Assembly: GCA_964400495.1 (NCBI GenBank)
Contig: CAYNTS010000002.1
Coordinates: forward strand, 1-64,000
Length of the DNA: 64,000 nucleotides
Reading direction: 5' to 3'
DNA from: CAYNTS01 sp964400495
Lineage (GTDB): Bacteria > Fidelibacterota > Marinisomatia > SCGC-AAA003-L08 > D37C17
Positions within the stretch are counted from its first letter, which is position 1. Each line of letters starts with the position of its first letter. The notes beneath the pieces were generated by a model. It saw only the letters and a list, made by a program, of their open reading frames with translations. It had not been told where the DNA came from and did not search any database. Below, one piece after another: positions 54,377 to 63,237 of this stretch. Made by a program: the position numbers and the translations under genes.

Positions 54377-55938
54377 TAAAGCGGAATATTTCCATGTTTT
54401 TTCTTAGGATTAGTATCAACTTTTGTGGACAACATTTCAAGACCACTAATGAGTCGTTGGCGAGTCTCTGATGGTTTTATCACATCGTCAATATACCCTC
54501 GCTCAGCTGCAATATAAGGGTTGGCAAATTTTTCGCGATAATCATCCATAAGTTCTTCAACTTGTTCATCATGGTTTTTAGCATCTGCTATTTTCTTTTT
54601 CCACAAAATTTCTACGGCACCTTTAGGTCCCATTACTGCAATTTCTGCCGTTGGCCATGCAAAGTTTAAATCAGCTCGGATATGTTTAGATGACATCACA
54701 TCATAGGCACCGCCATACGCTTTTCGAGTGATAACAGTTAGTTTTGGTACAGTGGCTTCTGCAAATGCGTATAGTAATTTTGCACCATGCTTTATTATTC
54801 CTCTCCACTCTTGATCGGTTCCTGGTAAGAAACCTGGCACATCTTCAAACGTAATAAGTGGAATATTAAAGGCATCGCAAAATCGCACAAATCGTGCAGC
54901 TTTTAGAGATGAGTCGATATCTAAAACTCCTGCTAAGTGAGCAGGTTGATTTGCAACAATTCCAACTGAATGGCCACCAATACGGGCAAATCCAACAATA
55001 ATATTTTGTGCATAATCTGCATGCACTTCAAAAAATGAATCGAAATCAATTATTGCATTCAAAACCGTGTGCATATCGTAGGGTTTATTTGGGTTTTCAG
55101 GAATAAGGGAGCTTATTTCATTAGATGAAATATTCGGTTCAGAAATAGTTTCAGAAAATGGGGCATCCTCAAGATTGTTGAGTGGAATATACGACATTAA
55201 TTTTCGTATTTGTTGTAATACTTCAATTTCATTATTACAAGAAAAATGAGCAACCCCTGATTTTGAAGCATGTGTATTTGCACCACCTAAATCTTCCATA
55301 GTTACTTCTTCATGAGTAACAGTTTTTACCACATTTGGGCCTGTAACAAACATGTGACTTGTTTGTTTTGCCATAAAAATAAAATCGGTAATAGCAGGGG
55401 AGTAAACCGCTCCACCAGCACATGGACCAAGCACTGCGGAAATTTGAGGGACAACTCCTGATGCAAGGGTATTCTTTAAGAAAATATCTGCATAACCTGC
55501 CAAACTTACAACACCCTCTTGAATACGAGCACCACCAGAATCATTAAGTCCAATTACAGGAACACCAATTTTTAATGCCATATCCATCACTTTGCATATT
55601 TTTTCTGCAAATGATTCTGAAAGAGAGCCACCAAAAATGGTAAAATCTTGAGAAAAAACCATTACTTTGCGACCATCAATTGTACCGTAACCTGTGATTA
55701 CCCCATCGGTTAGAAACTTTTGCTTTTCCATGCCAAAATCGGTTGCTCGATGTTGCACAAACATATCTAATTCAACAAATGAATTTTTATCTAATAAAAT
55801 ATCAATTCGTTCACGAGCAGTTAACTTATTTTTATCATGTTGTTTTTGGATGCGGTTTTCACCACCACCCAGTTTGGCTTGTTCACGTTTTGCATCTAGC
55901 TCATTGAATTTTTCGTTATGTTTATGATCTGTGCTCAT
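54376..55938 (-). CDS. Acyl-CoA carboxylase carboxyltransferase (propionyl/methylmalonyl-CoA type)
   Basis: The 520-aa beta subunit catalyses carboxyl transfer between biotin and propionyl-CoA (PccB/MmdA type). It has SLSESFAEKICKVMDMAL, GGARIQEGV and GPCAGGAVYSPA in the N-terminal crotonase domain, and the C-terminal EDVPGFLPGTDQEWRGIIKHGAKLL and KAYGGAYDVMSSKH. It overlaps by 17 nt the B12-binding mutase subunit, placing both in the propionate/methylmalonyl-CoA pathway. A biotin carboxylase or decarboxylase partner is not in the window. Confidence 0.93.
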   Translation of the reverse strand: MSTDHKHNEKFNELDAKREQAKLGGGENRIQKQHDKNKLTARERIDILLDKNSFVELDMFVQHRATDFGMEKQKFLTDGVITGYGTIDGRKVMVFSQDFTIFGGSLSESFAEKICKVMDMALKIGVPVIGLNDSGGARIQEGVVSLAGYADIFLKNTLASGVVPQISAVLGPCAGGAVYSPAITDFIFMAKQTSHMFVTGPNVVKTVTHEEVTMEDLGGANTHASKSGVAHFSCNNEIEVLQQIRKLMSYIPLNNLEDAPFSETISEPNISSNEISSLIPENPNKPYDMHTVLNAIIDFDSFFEVHADYAQNIIVGFARIGGHSVGIVANQPAHLAGVLDIDSSLKAARFVRFCDAFNIPLITFEDVPGFLPGTDQEWRGIIKHGAKLLYAFAEATVPKLTVITRKAYGGAYDVMSSKHIRADLNFAWPTAEIAVMGPKGAVEILWKKKIADAKNHDEQVEELMDDYREKFANPYIAAERGYIDDVIKPSETRQRLISGLEMLSTKVDTNPKKKHGNIPL

Positions 55939-56326
55939 TTACCCATTCCTGAATATAATTTACGGTATCTTCAACTACTGTTCCGGGTCCAAATAATTTA
56001 CCTACACCTAAATCATTCAATTTTTTCATATCCTCTTCAGGAATAATACCTCCACCAGTTAAAAGTACATCGGACAAACCTCCATCATCCATTAGACCTT
56101 TAACTTTTTTAAACAACGTCATGTGTGCACCACTTAAAACTGAAAGTGCAATTACATCTGCATCTTCTTGAACAGCTGCACTTATAATCATTTCCGGAGT
56201 TTGACGTAACCCTAGGTAAATAACTTCCATTCCAGCATCACGATATGCACGTGCTAAAATTTTAATTCCTCTATCATGTCCATCAAGCCCAGGCTTTGCC
56301 ATTACTATTCTAATTTTTTTACTCAT
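55922..56326 (-). CDS. Methylmalonyl-CoA mutase B12-binding subunit
   Basis: The 134-aa cobalamin-binding domain has the DxHxxG motif (GLDGHDRGIKI, His17 as lower axial ligand), SVLSGAHMTLF and GGGIIPEEDM of the McmA2 type. The catalytic TIM-barrel subunit must be encoded elsewhere. It interconverts succinyl-CoA and methylmalonyl-CoA together with the downstream carboxyltransferase. dtd ends 3 bp upstream. Confidence 0.92.
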   Translation of the reverse strand: MSKKIRIVMAKPGLDGHDRGIKILARAYRDAGMEVIYLGLRQTPEMIISAAVQEDADVIALSVLSGAHMTLFKKVKGLMDDGGLSDVLLTGGGIIPEEDMKKLNDLGVGKLFGPGTVVEDTVNYIQEWVNEHRS

Positions 56327-56329
56327 CCA

Positions 56330-56773
56330 TCAATCCTTGCTATCTAAAATAAATGTTACAGGACCATCATTTGTTAATGTTACATCCATCATGGCTCCAA
56401 ATTTACCATTTTCTACATGTAATCCCTTTGTTTTTAGTAAATTAGAGAACTCAAGATACAGTTTTTCTGCTTTCGCGGGGATTGCTGCACGGATAAAACT
56501 AGGTCTTCTACCCTTCTTCCAATCCGCGCAAAGTGTAAATTGACTCACAACCAAAATGGAACCATTTACCTCATGAATGGAAGTATTCATATTCCCATTT
56601 TCATCTTGAAAAATTCTAAATCCATTAATTTTATTGACTAAAAATTCAACGTCTAATAACTCATCATTTTCATAAACACCTAATAAAATCAGAAGTCCAT
56701 GTTGAATTTTCCCCACTATATTATTTTCAACAGATACACTTGCAGAAGAAACACGTTGTAAAACAGCAATCAT
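56330..56773 (-). CDS. dtd: D-aminoacyl-tRNA deacylase
   Basis: Hydrolyses D-aminoacyl-tRNA. The 147-aa product starts MIAVLQRVSSASV and has the SQFTLCADWKKGRRPSF motif and terminal NDGPVTFILDS with the Gly-cisPro dyad. It lies between dnaE (3 bp) and the mutase subunit gene. Confidence 0.95.
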   Translation of the reverse strand: MIAVLQRVSSASVSVENNIVGKIQHGLLILLGVYENDELLDVEFLVNKINGFRIFQDENGNMNTSIHEVNGSILVVSQFTLCADWKKGRRPSFIRAAIPAKAEKLYLEFSNLLKTKGLHVENGKFGAMMDVTLTNDGPVTFILDSKD

Positions 56774-56776
56774 GGA

Positions 56777-59700
56777 TTAACTCACCCACACATTTGTATC
56801 ACCAAAGATATTTCGTAATTTATTAACAACCTGTACGTCTGGAGCAATGCGAATATTGCCCGCCTTAACTCGTTTAGCATTACCTTGTGTTGATAATAGA
56901 TGAATTACTAAAGAACATCGACCCTTATTGTCAACAGCAATTGAATTTATCTCGTTTAACAATTTTTCATCTTCATTGTGAATATCAAATTGAATGTTAA
57001 CATTTCTGCTGAGTCTCCCGCGAGTAGTCTCTAATTGGAAAATATCATCAGCAACTAATTTAAGTACGTCAGCATCTCCATTTTGGTTTGATGGTTTTCC
57101 ACAAACAAATATTTTTTGATCTTCAATCAATAAGTCTTTATTTTTCTCGTACGATTCACTAAAAACAAATACTTTAGCTTTACCCATAAGACCATTCATT
57201 TCCATTATTGCCCAAGGTCTATTTTTTTTATCAAATCGTACTTTAACATCAGAAACTATTCCACCAAATCTAATTTCTTTTGGAAGTCCTGAGCTTAAAT
57301 CAAGTGGGTTTACGTTGTCAAACTCTTTTAAATCATCAATAAAATCTTCAAGTGGATTACCAGATAAATAAAATCCTAGGAGTGCTTTTTCTCGATTCAA
57401 CTCCTCTTCTTTAGACCAAGGTGCTGCCTCTTCTAAATCTGGTGCAGATAAACTTGAATCCGAAGAACCACCAAATAAACTCGCTTGATTTGATTCTTTT
57501 TCTTCTTGGTATTTTTGACCGTATTTAATGGCATCATCAATTGCTAATAATTGTTGGGCTCGGTGTCCTTCTAAATCTTCACAAGCCCCAACTTGGATTA
57601 AACTTTCTAATACTTTTCTATTAATTGACTGAGGAGCAATTTTACACAGGTCAAAAATAGTTTTAAATGTTCCATTATTATCTCTATCTTCGGAAATAAG
57701 TTCACATGCTTTATGCCCAACATTTTTGATGGCTGACAATCCATAAGCGATTGTTTTTTTATCAATTGCTATAAATTCAGAATAAGATGAATTCACATTA
57801 GGAGGGAGTACTTCAATCCCCATTTCTTTAGCTGCCGAGATTAAGGTAACCACTCTGTTTGTATCATTTACCTCAGAAGAAATATTGGCTGCCATAAACT
57901 CAGCAGGATAATGATATTTTAACCATGCAGTTTGATATGCTACCAAGGCATACGCAGTTGAATGACTTTTATTGAATCCATATTGTGCAAATTTTTCTAA
58001 AAGATCAAAAATTTTTGTCGCTACTTTTGTTTCTATTCCAATTCCTTCAGCACCTTTTACAAAATCAATTTTAAAGGCTGCCATTAAATCTGCTTTCTTT
58101 TTACCCATCGCCCGACGCATCATATCACCTTGTGCAAGCGTAAATCGTCCAACAGTTTGACTAATTTGCATTACTTGTTCTTGGTAAACAATAATACCAT
58201 TTGTTTCTTTTAAAATTGTTTCAAGACTTTCATGCAAATAACTAATTTTAGATTTACCATGTTTTCGTGCAATAAACTCAGGGATATTTGCCATTGGTCC
58301 AGGCCTATAAAGTGCATTCATTGCAATTAAATCTTCAAGGCAAGTGGGTTTGAGTTGTTTCAAATACTCACGCATCCCAGATGATTCAAATTGAAATACT
58401 CCAATAGTTTTACCATCTGCAAATTGTTGATAGACCTCTGGAACATTTATGTCAATTTCATCAATATCAATTTCAATATTATGGTTTTGTTTAATTAACC
58501 CGATAGTTTTATTAATTACTGTCAAGTTTCTCAATCCTAAGAAATCCATTTTGAGAAGACCCATATCCTCTAGGGAATTCATTTCAACTTGTGTAGTTAT
58601 ATCACCAGTACTAGCATTTTTGAAAAGCGGAACATAGTCCGTCATTGGGCCTGGAGTAATAACCACACCGGCTGCATGGGTTGAACAATGTCTGTGCATT
58701 CCTTCTAAAACTTTAGAGTATTCCATCAATTCTTTATGCACATCATCCAGCTTAGAAACTTTGGCTAAGTCAGCATTCATTTTTTCCGCTTTTCCCAATG
58801 TTATTTTGAGTTCATTTGGAACGAGTTTCGCAATTCTATCAACTTCTCCATACGATAAACCAAGAACTCTTCCAACATCACGGAGGACTGACTTTGCCTT
58901 CATTGTCCCAAAGGTAATTATTTGAGCCACTGAATCATGTCCATATTGTTCTTTAATATAGTCGATTACTTTTTCCCGACCTTCAACACAGAAGTCAATA
59001 TCAATATCTGGCATTGTTACCCGTTCTGGGTTTAGAAATCGCTCAAATAGAAGGTTGTATTTGATAGGGTCAACATTGGTAATTCCAGCACTATATGCTA
59101 CAATTGATCCAGCTGCCGAACCACGTCCTGGTCCCACAGGAATTTTATTATCTTTTGCATATTTTACAAAATCTTGAGTGATTAAAAAGTATCCAGCGAA
59201 CCCCATTTTTTTGATAACATATAGTTCAAAATCTAATCGCTCAGTAATTTCTACGGTAATTTTATCATATCGACTTTTCAATCCTTTAAGGCAAATATGT
59301 CGTAGGTATTCATCTGGATTTTGAGAAGTAAAATCACTTGGGATTGGAAATTGGGGTAAATACAATTCTCCCATTGGAATTTCAACATTGCATTGTTCAG
59401 CAATTTTAAGCGAGTTTTCTATTGCTTCAGGTGTATCTTTAAATAGTTCGGACATTTCTTCAGCAGATTTAATATAAAACTGTTTAGGTTCATATCTCCT
59501 ACGATTCACATCATCTCTATCTTTTCCTGTTCCCAGGCAGAACATGACATCGTGTGCTTCCCAATGTTCTTCAACACTATAATGACAATCATTTGTAGCT
59601 AATAATGGCAAACCTGTATCTTTTGACAATTTAATAAGTGTTTCCCTTGCGCTTGTTTCTTCTGGAATTTGATGATTCTGTAATTCAAGATAAAATCTAT

Positions 59701-60217
59701 CTGGGAAAATTTCTGCATACTCAAGAGCTGATTTTTTAGCATTATCGTAATCACCTTGTGCAGCATATTGTGTAACTTCTCCTGCTAAACATGCTGTTGA
59801 AGCAATTAATCCTTCACCATATTTACGAAGTAAACTTTTATCTATTCGGGGCTTATAATAAAAGCCATCTATATAGCTAATTGAAACTAATTTAAGTAGA
59901 TTATTGTAGCCAGTTTTATTTTTAGCTAAAAGTACTAAATGATGATAACCCCATTTCTTTCCAGATGCAGATGCTACCTGTTTTTTCTCTTTGTGGTCAT
60001 TCACAGCTACATACACTTCGCAACCAATAATGGGTTTAATTCCCATTTCTCGAGCTTGTTTGTAAAATGGAATCATAGAGAAGAGATTCCCGTGTTCAGT
60101 AACAGCAATCGAATCCATGCCAAGAGCTTTAACACGATTCAACATTCCCTTTACAGATTGAGCAGCATCCTGCAAAGAAAAATCAGTGTGATTATGAAGA
60201 TGAACGAATTTCGCCAT
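56777..60217 (-). CDS. dnaE: DNA polymerase III alpha subunit
   Basis: Replicative polymerase of 1146 aa. The N-terminal PHP domain starts at residue 4 (FVHLHNHTDFS, TEHGNLF) and keeps its metal-binding His residues. The polymerase active site is PDIDIDFC (about 396-403) with PGRGSAAGSIVAYSAG before it. The C-terminal OB-fold and tau-binding region follow from about 970. No frameshift. Confidence 0.96.
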   Translation of the reverse strand: MAKFVHLHNHTDFSLQDAAQSVKGMLNRVKALGMDSIAVTEHGNLFSMIPFYKQAREMGIKPIIGCEVYVAVNDHKEKKQVASASGKKWGYHHLVLLAKNKTGYNNLLKLVSISYIDGFYYKPRIDKSLLRKYGEGLIASTACLAGEVTQYAAQGDYDNAKKSALEYAEIFPDRFYLELQNHQIPEETSARETLIKLSKDTGLPLLATNDCHYSVEEHWEAHDVMFCLGTGKDRDDVNRRRYEPKQFYIKSAEEMSELFKDTPEAIENSLKIAEQCNVEIPMGELYLPQFPIPSDFTSQNPDEYLRHICLKGLKSRYDKITVEITERLDFELYVIKKMGFAGYFLITQDFVKYAKDNKIPVGPGRGSAAGSIVAYSAGITNVDPIKYNLLFERFLNPERVTMPDIDIDFCVEGREKVIDYIKEQYGHDSVAQIITFGTMKAKSVLRDVGRVLGLSYGEVDRIAKLVPNELKITLGKAEKMNADLAKVSKLDDVHKELMEYSKVLEGMHRHCSTHAAGVVITPGPMTDYVPLFKNASTGDITTQVEMNSLEDMGLLKMDFLGLRNLTVINKTIGLIKQNHNIEIDIDEIDINVPEVYQQFADGKTIGVFQFESSGMREYLKQLKPTCLEDLIAMNALYRPGPMANIPEFIARKHGKSKISYLHESLETILKETNGIIVYQEQVMQISQTVGRFTLAQGDMMRRAMGKKKADLMAAFKIDFVKGAEGIGIETKVATKIFDLLEKFAQYGFNKSHSTAYALVAYQTAWLKYHYPAEFMAANISSEVNDTNRVVTLISAAKEMGIEVLPPNVNSSYSEFIAIDKKTIAYGLSAIKNVGHKACELISEDRDNNGTFKTIFDLCKIAPQSINRKVLESLIQVGACEDLEGHRAQQLLAIDDAIKYGQKYQEEKESNQASLFGGSSDSSLSAPDLEEAAPWSKEEELNREKALLGFYLSGNPLEDFIDDLKEFDNVNPLDLSSGLPKEIRFGGIVSDVKVRFDKKNRPWAIMEMNGLMGKAKVFVFSESYEKNKDLLIEDQKIFVCGKPSNQNGDADVLKLVADDIFQLETTRGRLSRNVNIQFDIHNEDEKLLNEINSIAVDNKGRCSLVIHLLSTQGNAKRVKAGNIRIAPDVQVVNKLRNIFGDTNVWVS

Positions 60218-60240
60218 ACTTTCCTAACAATGTTTTATAA

Positions 60241-61083
60241 TTAAAATTTAATTAAAAGAATTACACCCATACCAGCGATGGTAATCCATTTCATCCATTT
60301 TGATACGACCGCACACGCCGAAGAAATTGGATTATTCCACAGGAAAAATATACAGTAAAATAGGGGTATTTGCACAGTTAAAATCAACCCAATTATGTAT
60401 GAAATTCCATAAAGGTTTGCAAAAAAAGGAAGAGTAGATAAAATACTTAAAAGGATAATTAAAATGGATGTTAAATAAATAGATGTTTGCACACCAAAAA
60501 CAACCGGAAAGGTGTTTGCATTTATTTGAATATCGCCTTCGATATCTGCAATATCTTTTACGAGTTCTCGGATTAGGGTTAATCCAAATGCAAGTAATGC
60601 AGGGATAATCATAACGTGAATTTTTTCATAGAGTGCTGATTCACTAAAAATAAAAACCAAACCGAGAAGGGCGGAAATAACAATATTGCCTATGAGCGGA
60701 ACCCTTTTCAGAAAAGGAGTATATAAAATCAACAATGGAAGTACGACAAATAAGGCAATTTGTTGTGCCATTTGATTAAGCATTAATACTGCACCAACGC
60801 CAATTGCAAAACACATAAGTAAGAGCCCTATCGCTTCTGATTTTGAAATAATACCTGATGGAATTGGTCTTTGAGGTTGGTTTATAATATCAGCTTTAAT
60901 ATCCCAAATATCGTTGATAATATTTCCACCTGCGGTAAAGGCAACTACAGTTAAAATAGTAAAAATTAGTGGTTCAAAAGGGAGCCAATAATCAAGAAGA
61001 AACGCTGAAATTAGGACACTTAGTGCAGATAAACTAACATTTAGAGGACGTATTAATTGCAGAGCAGATTGTAAAAAATTCAT
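60241..61083 (-). CDS. UbiA-family prenyltransferase
   Basis: The 280-aa multi-pass enzyme has the two Asp-rich motifs NIINDIWDIKAD (near 57-68) and KDIADIEGD (near 185-193). The AGGNIINDIWD and QRPIPSG context resembles digeranylgeranylglyceryl-phosphate synthase-like members common in marine bacteria; menaquinone/ubiquinone synthesis is the alternative. The ATG at 61083 overlaps the prmC stop as ATGA and is preferred over 61089. Confidence 0.88.
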   Translation of the reverse strand: MNFLQSALQLIRPLNVSLSALSVLISAFLLDYWLPFEPLIFTILTVVAFTAGGNIINDIWDIKADIINQPQRPIPSGIISKSEAIGLLLMCFAIGVGAVLMLNQMAQQIALFVVLPLLILYTPFLKRVPLIGNIVISALLGLVFIFSESALYEKIHVMIIPALLAFGLTLIRELVKDIADIEGDIQINANTFPVVFGVQTSIYLTSILIILLSILSTLPFFANLYGISYIIGLILTVQIPLFYCIFFLWNNPISSACAVVSKWMKWITIAGMGVILLIKF

Positions 61084-61937
61084 GAACATATTTCAACTCT
61101 AATTATTCGTGGTTCATTATTTTGATCATCAATTATAGTAGTTTGATATCCACTTTCATTAAAAATTGATTCTACAACACCTTTTTGATTTATTCCGCCA
61201 AATTCAAGCAACATAAAACCACCTTCATTTAAAAGTGATTTTCCCACCTCAGCAAATCGTCTATAAAAAGACAAACCATCATTATTATCACATAGAGCAA
61301 TATGGGGGTCATAATTTTTAACCTCAGACTGTAAATTTTCCATTTCATGGGTTGCAATATAGGGAGGGTTTGAAACGACAACATCAAATGAAGAAACGAT
61401 ATCTGTATTTAGAAAGTCATGCAATTTAAAATCAACTGATTTAGAGTTAAGGGTATGTGCATTGCTTCGAGCTATTGTTAATGCTTCTTTAGAAATATCT
61501 GTTGCAATAATTGATGTGCAAATATTTTCTAAATCAATACTAATGGAAAGACACCCCGAACCGGTTCCAATTTCAAGGATTGAATTAATTTCCCCTGCTT
61601 TCTTTAATGTGTGAATGATAGTTTCAGTTTCGGGTCTTGGGATTAAAACATCGGTATTAACTTTAAAATCTCTACCAAAAAAGGGGGAAATTCCAATAAT
61701 ATGTTGAAATGGTTCACCATCAATTCTACGTTTAATACATGTCCTAAATAATGACAAACTTACATCTGAAATTGGATTTTCAAATTGCATGTATAAATCT
61801 ATGCGTTGGCATTTCAGCACATGGCAGAGTAACCATTCAATCTCTCTCCGTGCATTTTCAATGTTATTTTCGGTAAAATAATCTGTTCCCCAATTTATGA
61901 GGTCAATGGTACGCCATGTTTTTTGACTAATTGACAT
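61080..61937 (-). CDS. prmC: Release factor glutamine N5-methyltransferase
   Basis: Methylates the GGQ glutamine of release factors. The 285-aa product has an N-terminal helical domain, SAM motif ILEIGTGSGCLSI and the catalytic NPPY motif (VVSNPPYIAT). It precedes the UbiA gene and follows a terminator from the ribosomal cluster. Confidence 0.95.
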   Translation of the reverse strand: MSISQKTWRTIDLINWGTDYFTENNIENARREIEWLLCHVLKCQRIDLYMQFENPISDVSLSLFRTCIKRRIDGEPFQHIIGISPFFGRDFKVNTDVLIPRPETETIIHTLKKAGEINSILEIGTGSGCLSISIDLENICTSIIATDISKEALTIARSNAHTLNSKSVDFKLHDFLNTDIVSSFDVVVSNPPYIATHEMENLQSEVKNYDPHIALCDNNDGLSFYRRFAEVGKSLLNEGGFMLLEFGGINQKGVVESIFNESGYQTTIIDDQNNEPRIIRVEICS

Positions 61938-61974
61938 AGTCTTAATTTAGAGAAAAGATAGGAAATAGTTTCTC

Positions 61975-62004
61975 AAAAAAAAACAGCTCCTTTTGGAGCT
62001 GTTT
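61975..62004 (-). terminator. Terminator of the rpsF-rpsR-rplI unit
   Basis: A perfect 10-bp stem (AAACAGCTCC with its complement) with a TTTT/AAAA loop. On the minus strand it is followed by nine T residues, just after the rplI stop codon at 62029. Confidence 0.92.
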
Positions 62005-62028
62005 CTAATAGGAATATGTATGTTGAAA

Positions 62029-62472
62029 TTATTCAGCAGCAACTTTGATTTTAATTCGTCCGTTAAAACCATGCCCTAATTTTACATTGATAAAATGATT
62101 TCCTACATGATTAATTGATTCTTCCATTTCAATTTCTCGTTTATCAACAGTATATCCTTTTTCAGCAATTGCATCAGAAATCATTTGAGAAGTAACAGAC
62201 CCAAACAATTTATCATCTTCACCTGCTTTTAGAGCAAATTTAAGCGTTAATGAATTCAATCTATCAGCAAGAGATTCTAAATTAGCACGTGTTCTTGCTT
62301 CTTTAGTTTTTTGCTGTTCAATTAATGTTTCCATTGCTGCAATATTTTTCTTAGTAGCAACTGAAGCTAACCCCTTTGGGATTAAATAATTACGTCCGTA
62401 ACCATCTTTTACATTTACAATATCACCCGCATTCCCAATATTATCTACATTTTGACTTAAAATAATTTTCAT
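62029..62472 (-). CDS. rplI: 50S ribosomal protein L9
   Basis: The 147-aa product has the L9 start MKIILSQNVDNIGNAGDIVNVKDGYGRNYLIP (split domain, long connecting helix, C-terminal domain with LFGSVTSQMI). It is the last gene of the S6-S18-L9 cluster. Confidence 0.97.
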   Translation of the reverse strand: MKIILSQNVDNIGNAGDIVNVKDGYGRNYLIPKGLASVATKKNIAAMETLIEQQKTKEARTRANLESLADRLNSLTLKFALKAGEDDKLFGSVTSQMISDAIAEKGYTVDKREIEMEESINHVGNHFINVKLGHGFNGRIKIKVAAE

Positions 62473-62484
62473 TATGATAACCTC

Positions 62485-62715
62485 CTAAGAATTTCTTGGG
62501 TCAACAATAAATGGAAGCAATGCGATATTTCTTGCTCGTTTAATTGCTTTTCCAAGTTTTCGTTGATGTCTAGAGCAAACCCCAGTAACAAAACCAGGTA
62601 TCATTTTGCCTTGCTCAGTGATAAATTTACGTAAAAATTTATAGTCTTTATAGTCAATTGTACTTTGATTATTTTCACAAAATACACAGACTTTTTGATT
62701 GCTGATAAATGCCAT
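62485..62715 (-). CDS. rpsR: 30S ribosomal protein S18
   Basis: The 76-aa product has the S18 signature (DYKDYKFLRKFITEQGKM, SRHQRKLGKAIKRARNIALLPF) and an N-terminal CVFC pair. It overlaps the rpsF stop as TAATG. Confidence 0.97.
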   Translation of the reverse strand: MAFISNQKVCVFCENNQSTIDYKDYKFLRKFITEQGKMIPGFVTGVCSRHQRKLGKAIKRARNIALLPFIVDPRNS

Positions 62716-63221
62716 TATTCTTCACCTTTCTCTTCTGCTTTTTCATCGGAAGTTTTAGCAACTTCTTCAATGGGTGTTTCTTCACTTGGAGTTTCTACTG
62801 TTTCTTTTTCCCCACCATCCGAGCTCTCTTCAGTTTTAGTTTCTTCAACTTTAGCAGTCTCTTTAGTAGAAGCAGGAGTTTTTTTATCTTCAGATAATTG
62901 AGCATCCAAATCTTCGGTTTGTTCGCGGATATCTTCTTTATCAATGCGGGTAGTCATATAAGCAAGAATACTTGGATTATGTTCAAGTTCAACATGTAGG
63001 TTTTTATTTTTTGAACCATCACTTTCATACTGAACTAATACATACGTACCATATTTTTGTTTATCAATATAATAAGCCAATCGTTTTTTACCCCAAACCT
63101 CAGTTGTAATAACCTTATTATCAAACCCAGAAAGTTGTGTACCAACTTGAAGGATAGTATCTTTTAGTCTGCCTGCTTCCAATGCAGGATGTACTATATA
63201 TAGTGTTTCATAATGTCTCAT
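62715..63221 (-). CDS. rpsF: 30S ribosomal protein S6 with acidic C-terminal extension
   Basis: The first ~105 residues form the S6 fold (MRHYETLYIVHPALEAG, WGKKRLAYYIDKQKYGTYVLVQYE). The remaining ~60 are a Glu/Lys/Thr-rich tail (TKETAKVEETKTEESSDGG, ending EEKGEE), making it 168 aa, longer than most bacterial S6. Ribosomal gene order S6-S18-L9 lacks an ssb between S6 and S18. Confidence 0.95.
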   Translation of the reverse strand: MRHYETLYIVHPALEAGRLKDTILQVGTQLSGFDNKVITTEVWGKKRLAYYIDKQKYGTYVLVQYESDGSKNKNLHVELEHNPSILAYMTTRIDKEDIREQTEDLDAQLSEDKKTPASTKETAKVEETKTEESSDGGEKETVETPSEETPIEEVAKTSDEKAEEKGEE

Positions 63222-63237
63222 TTATTTTCCTTTCTTA

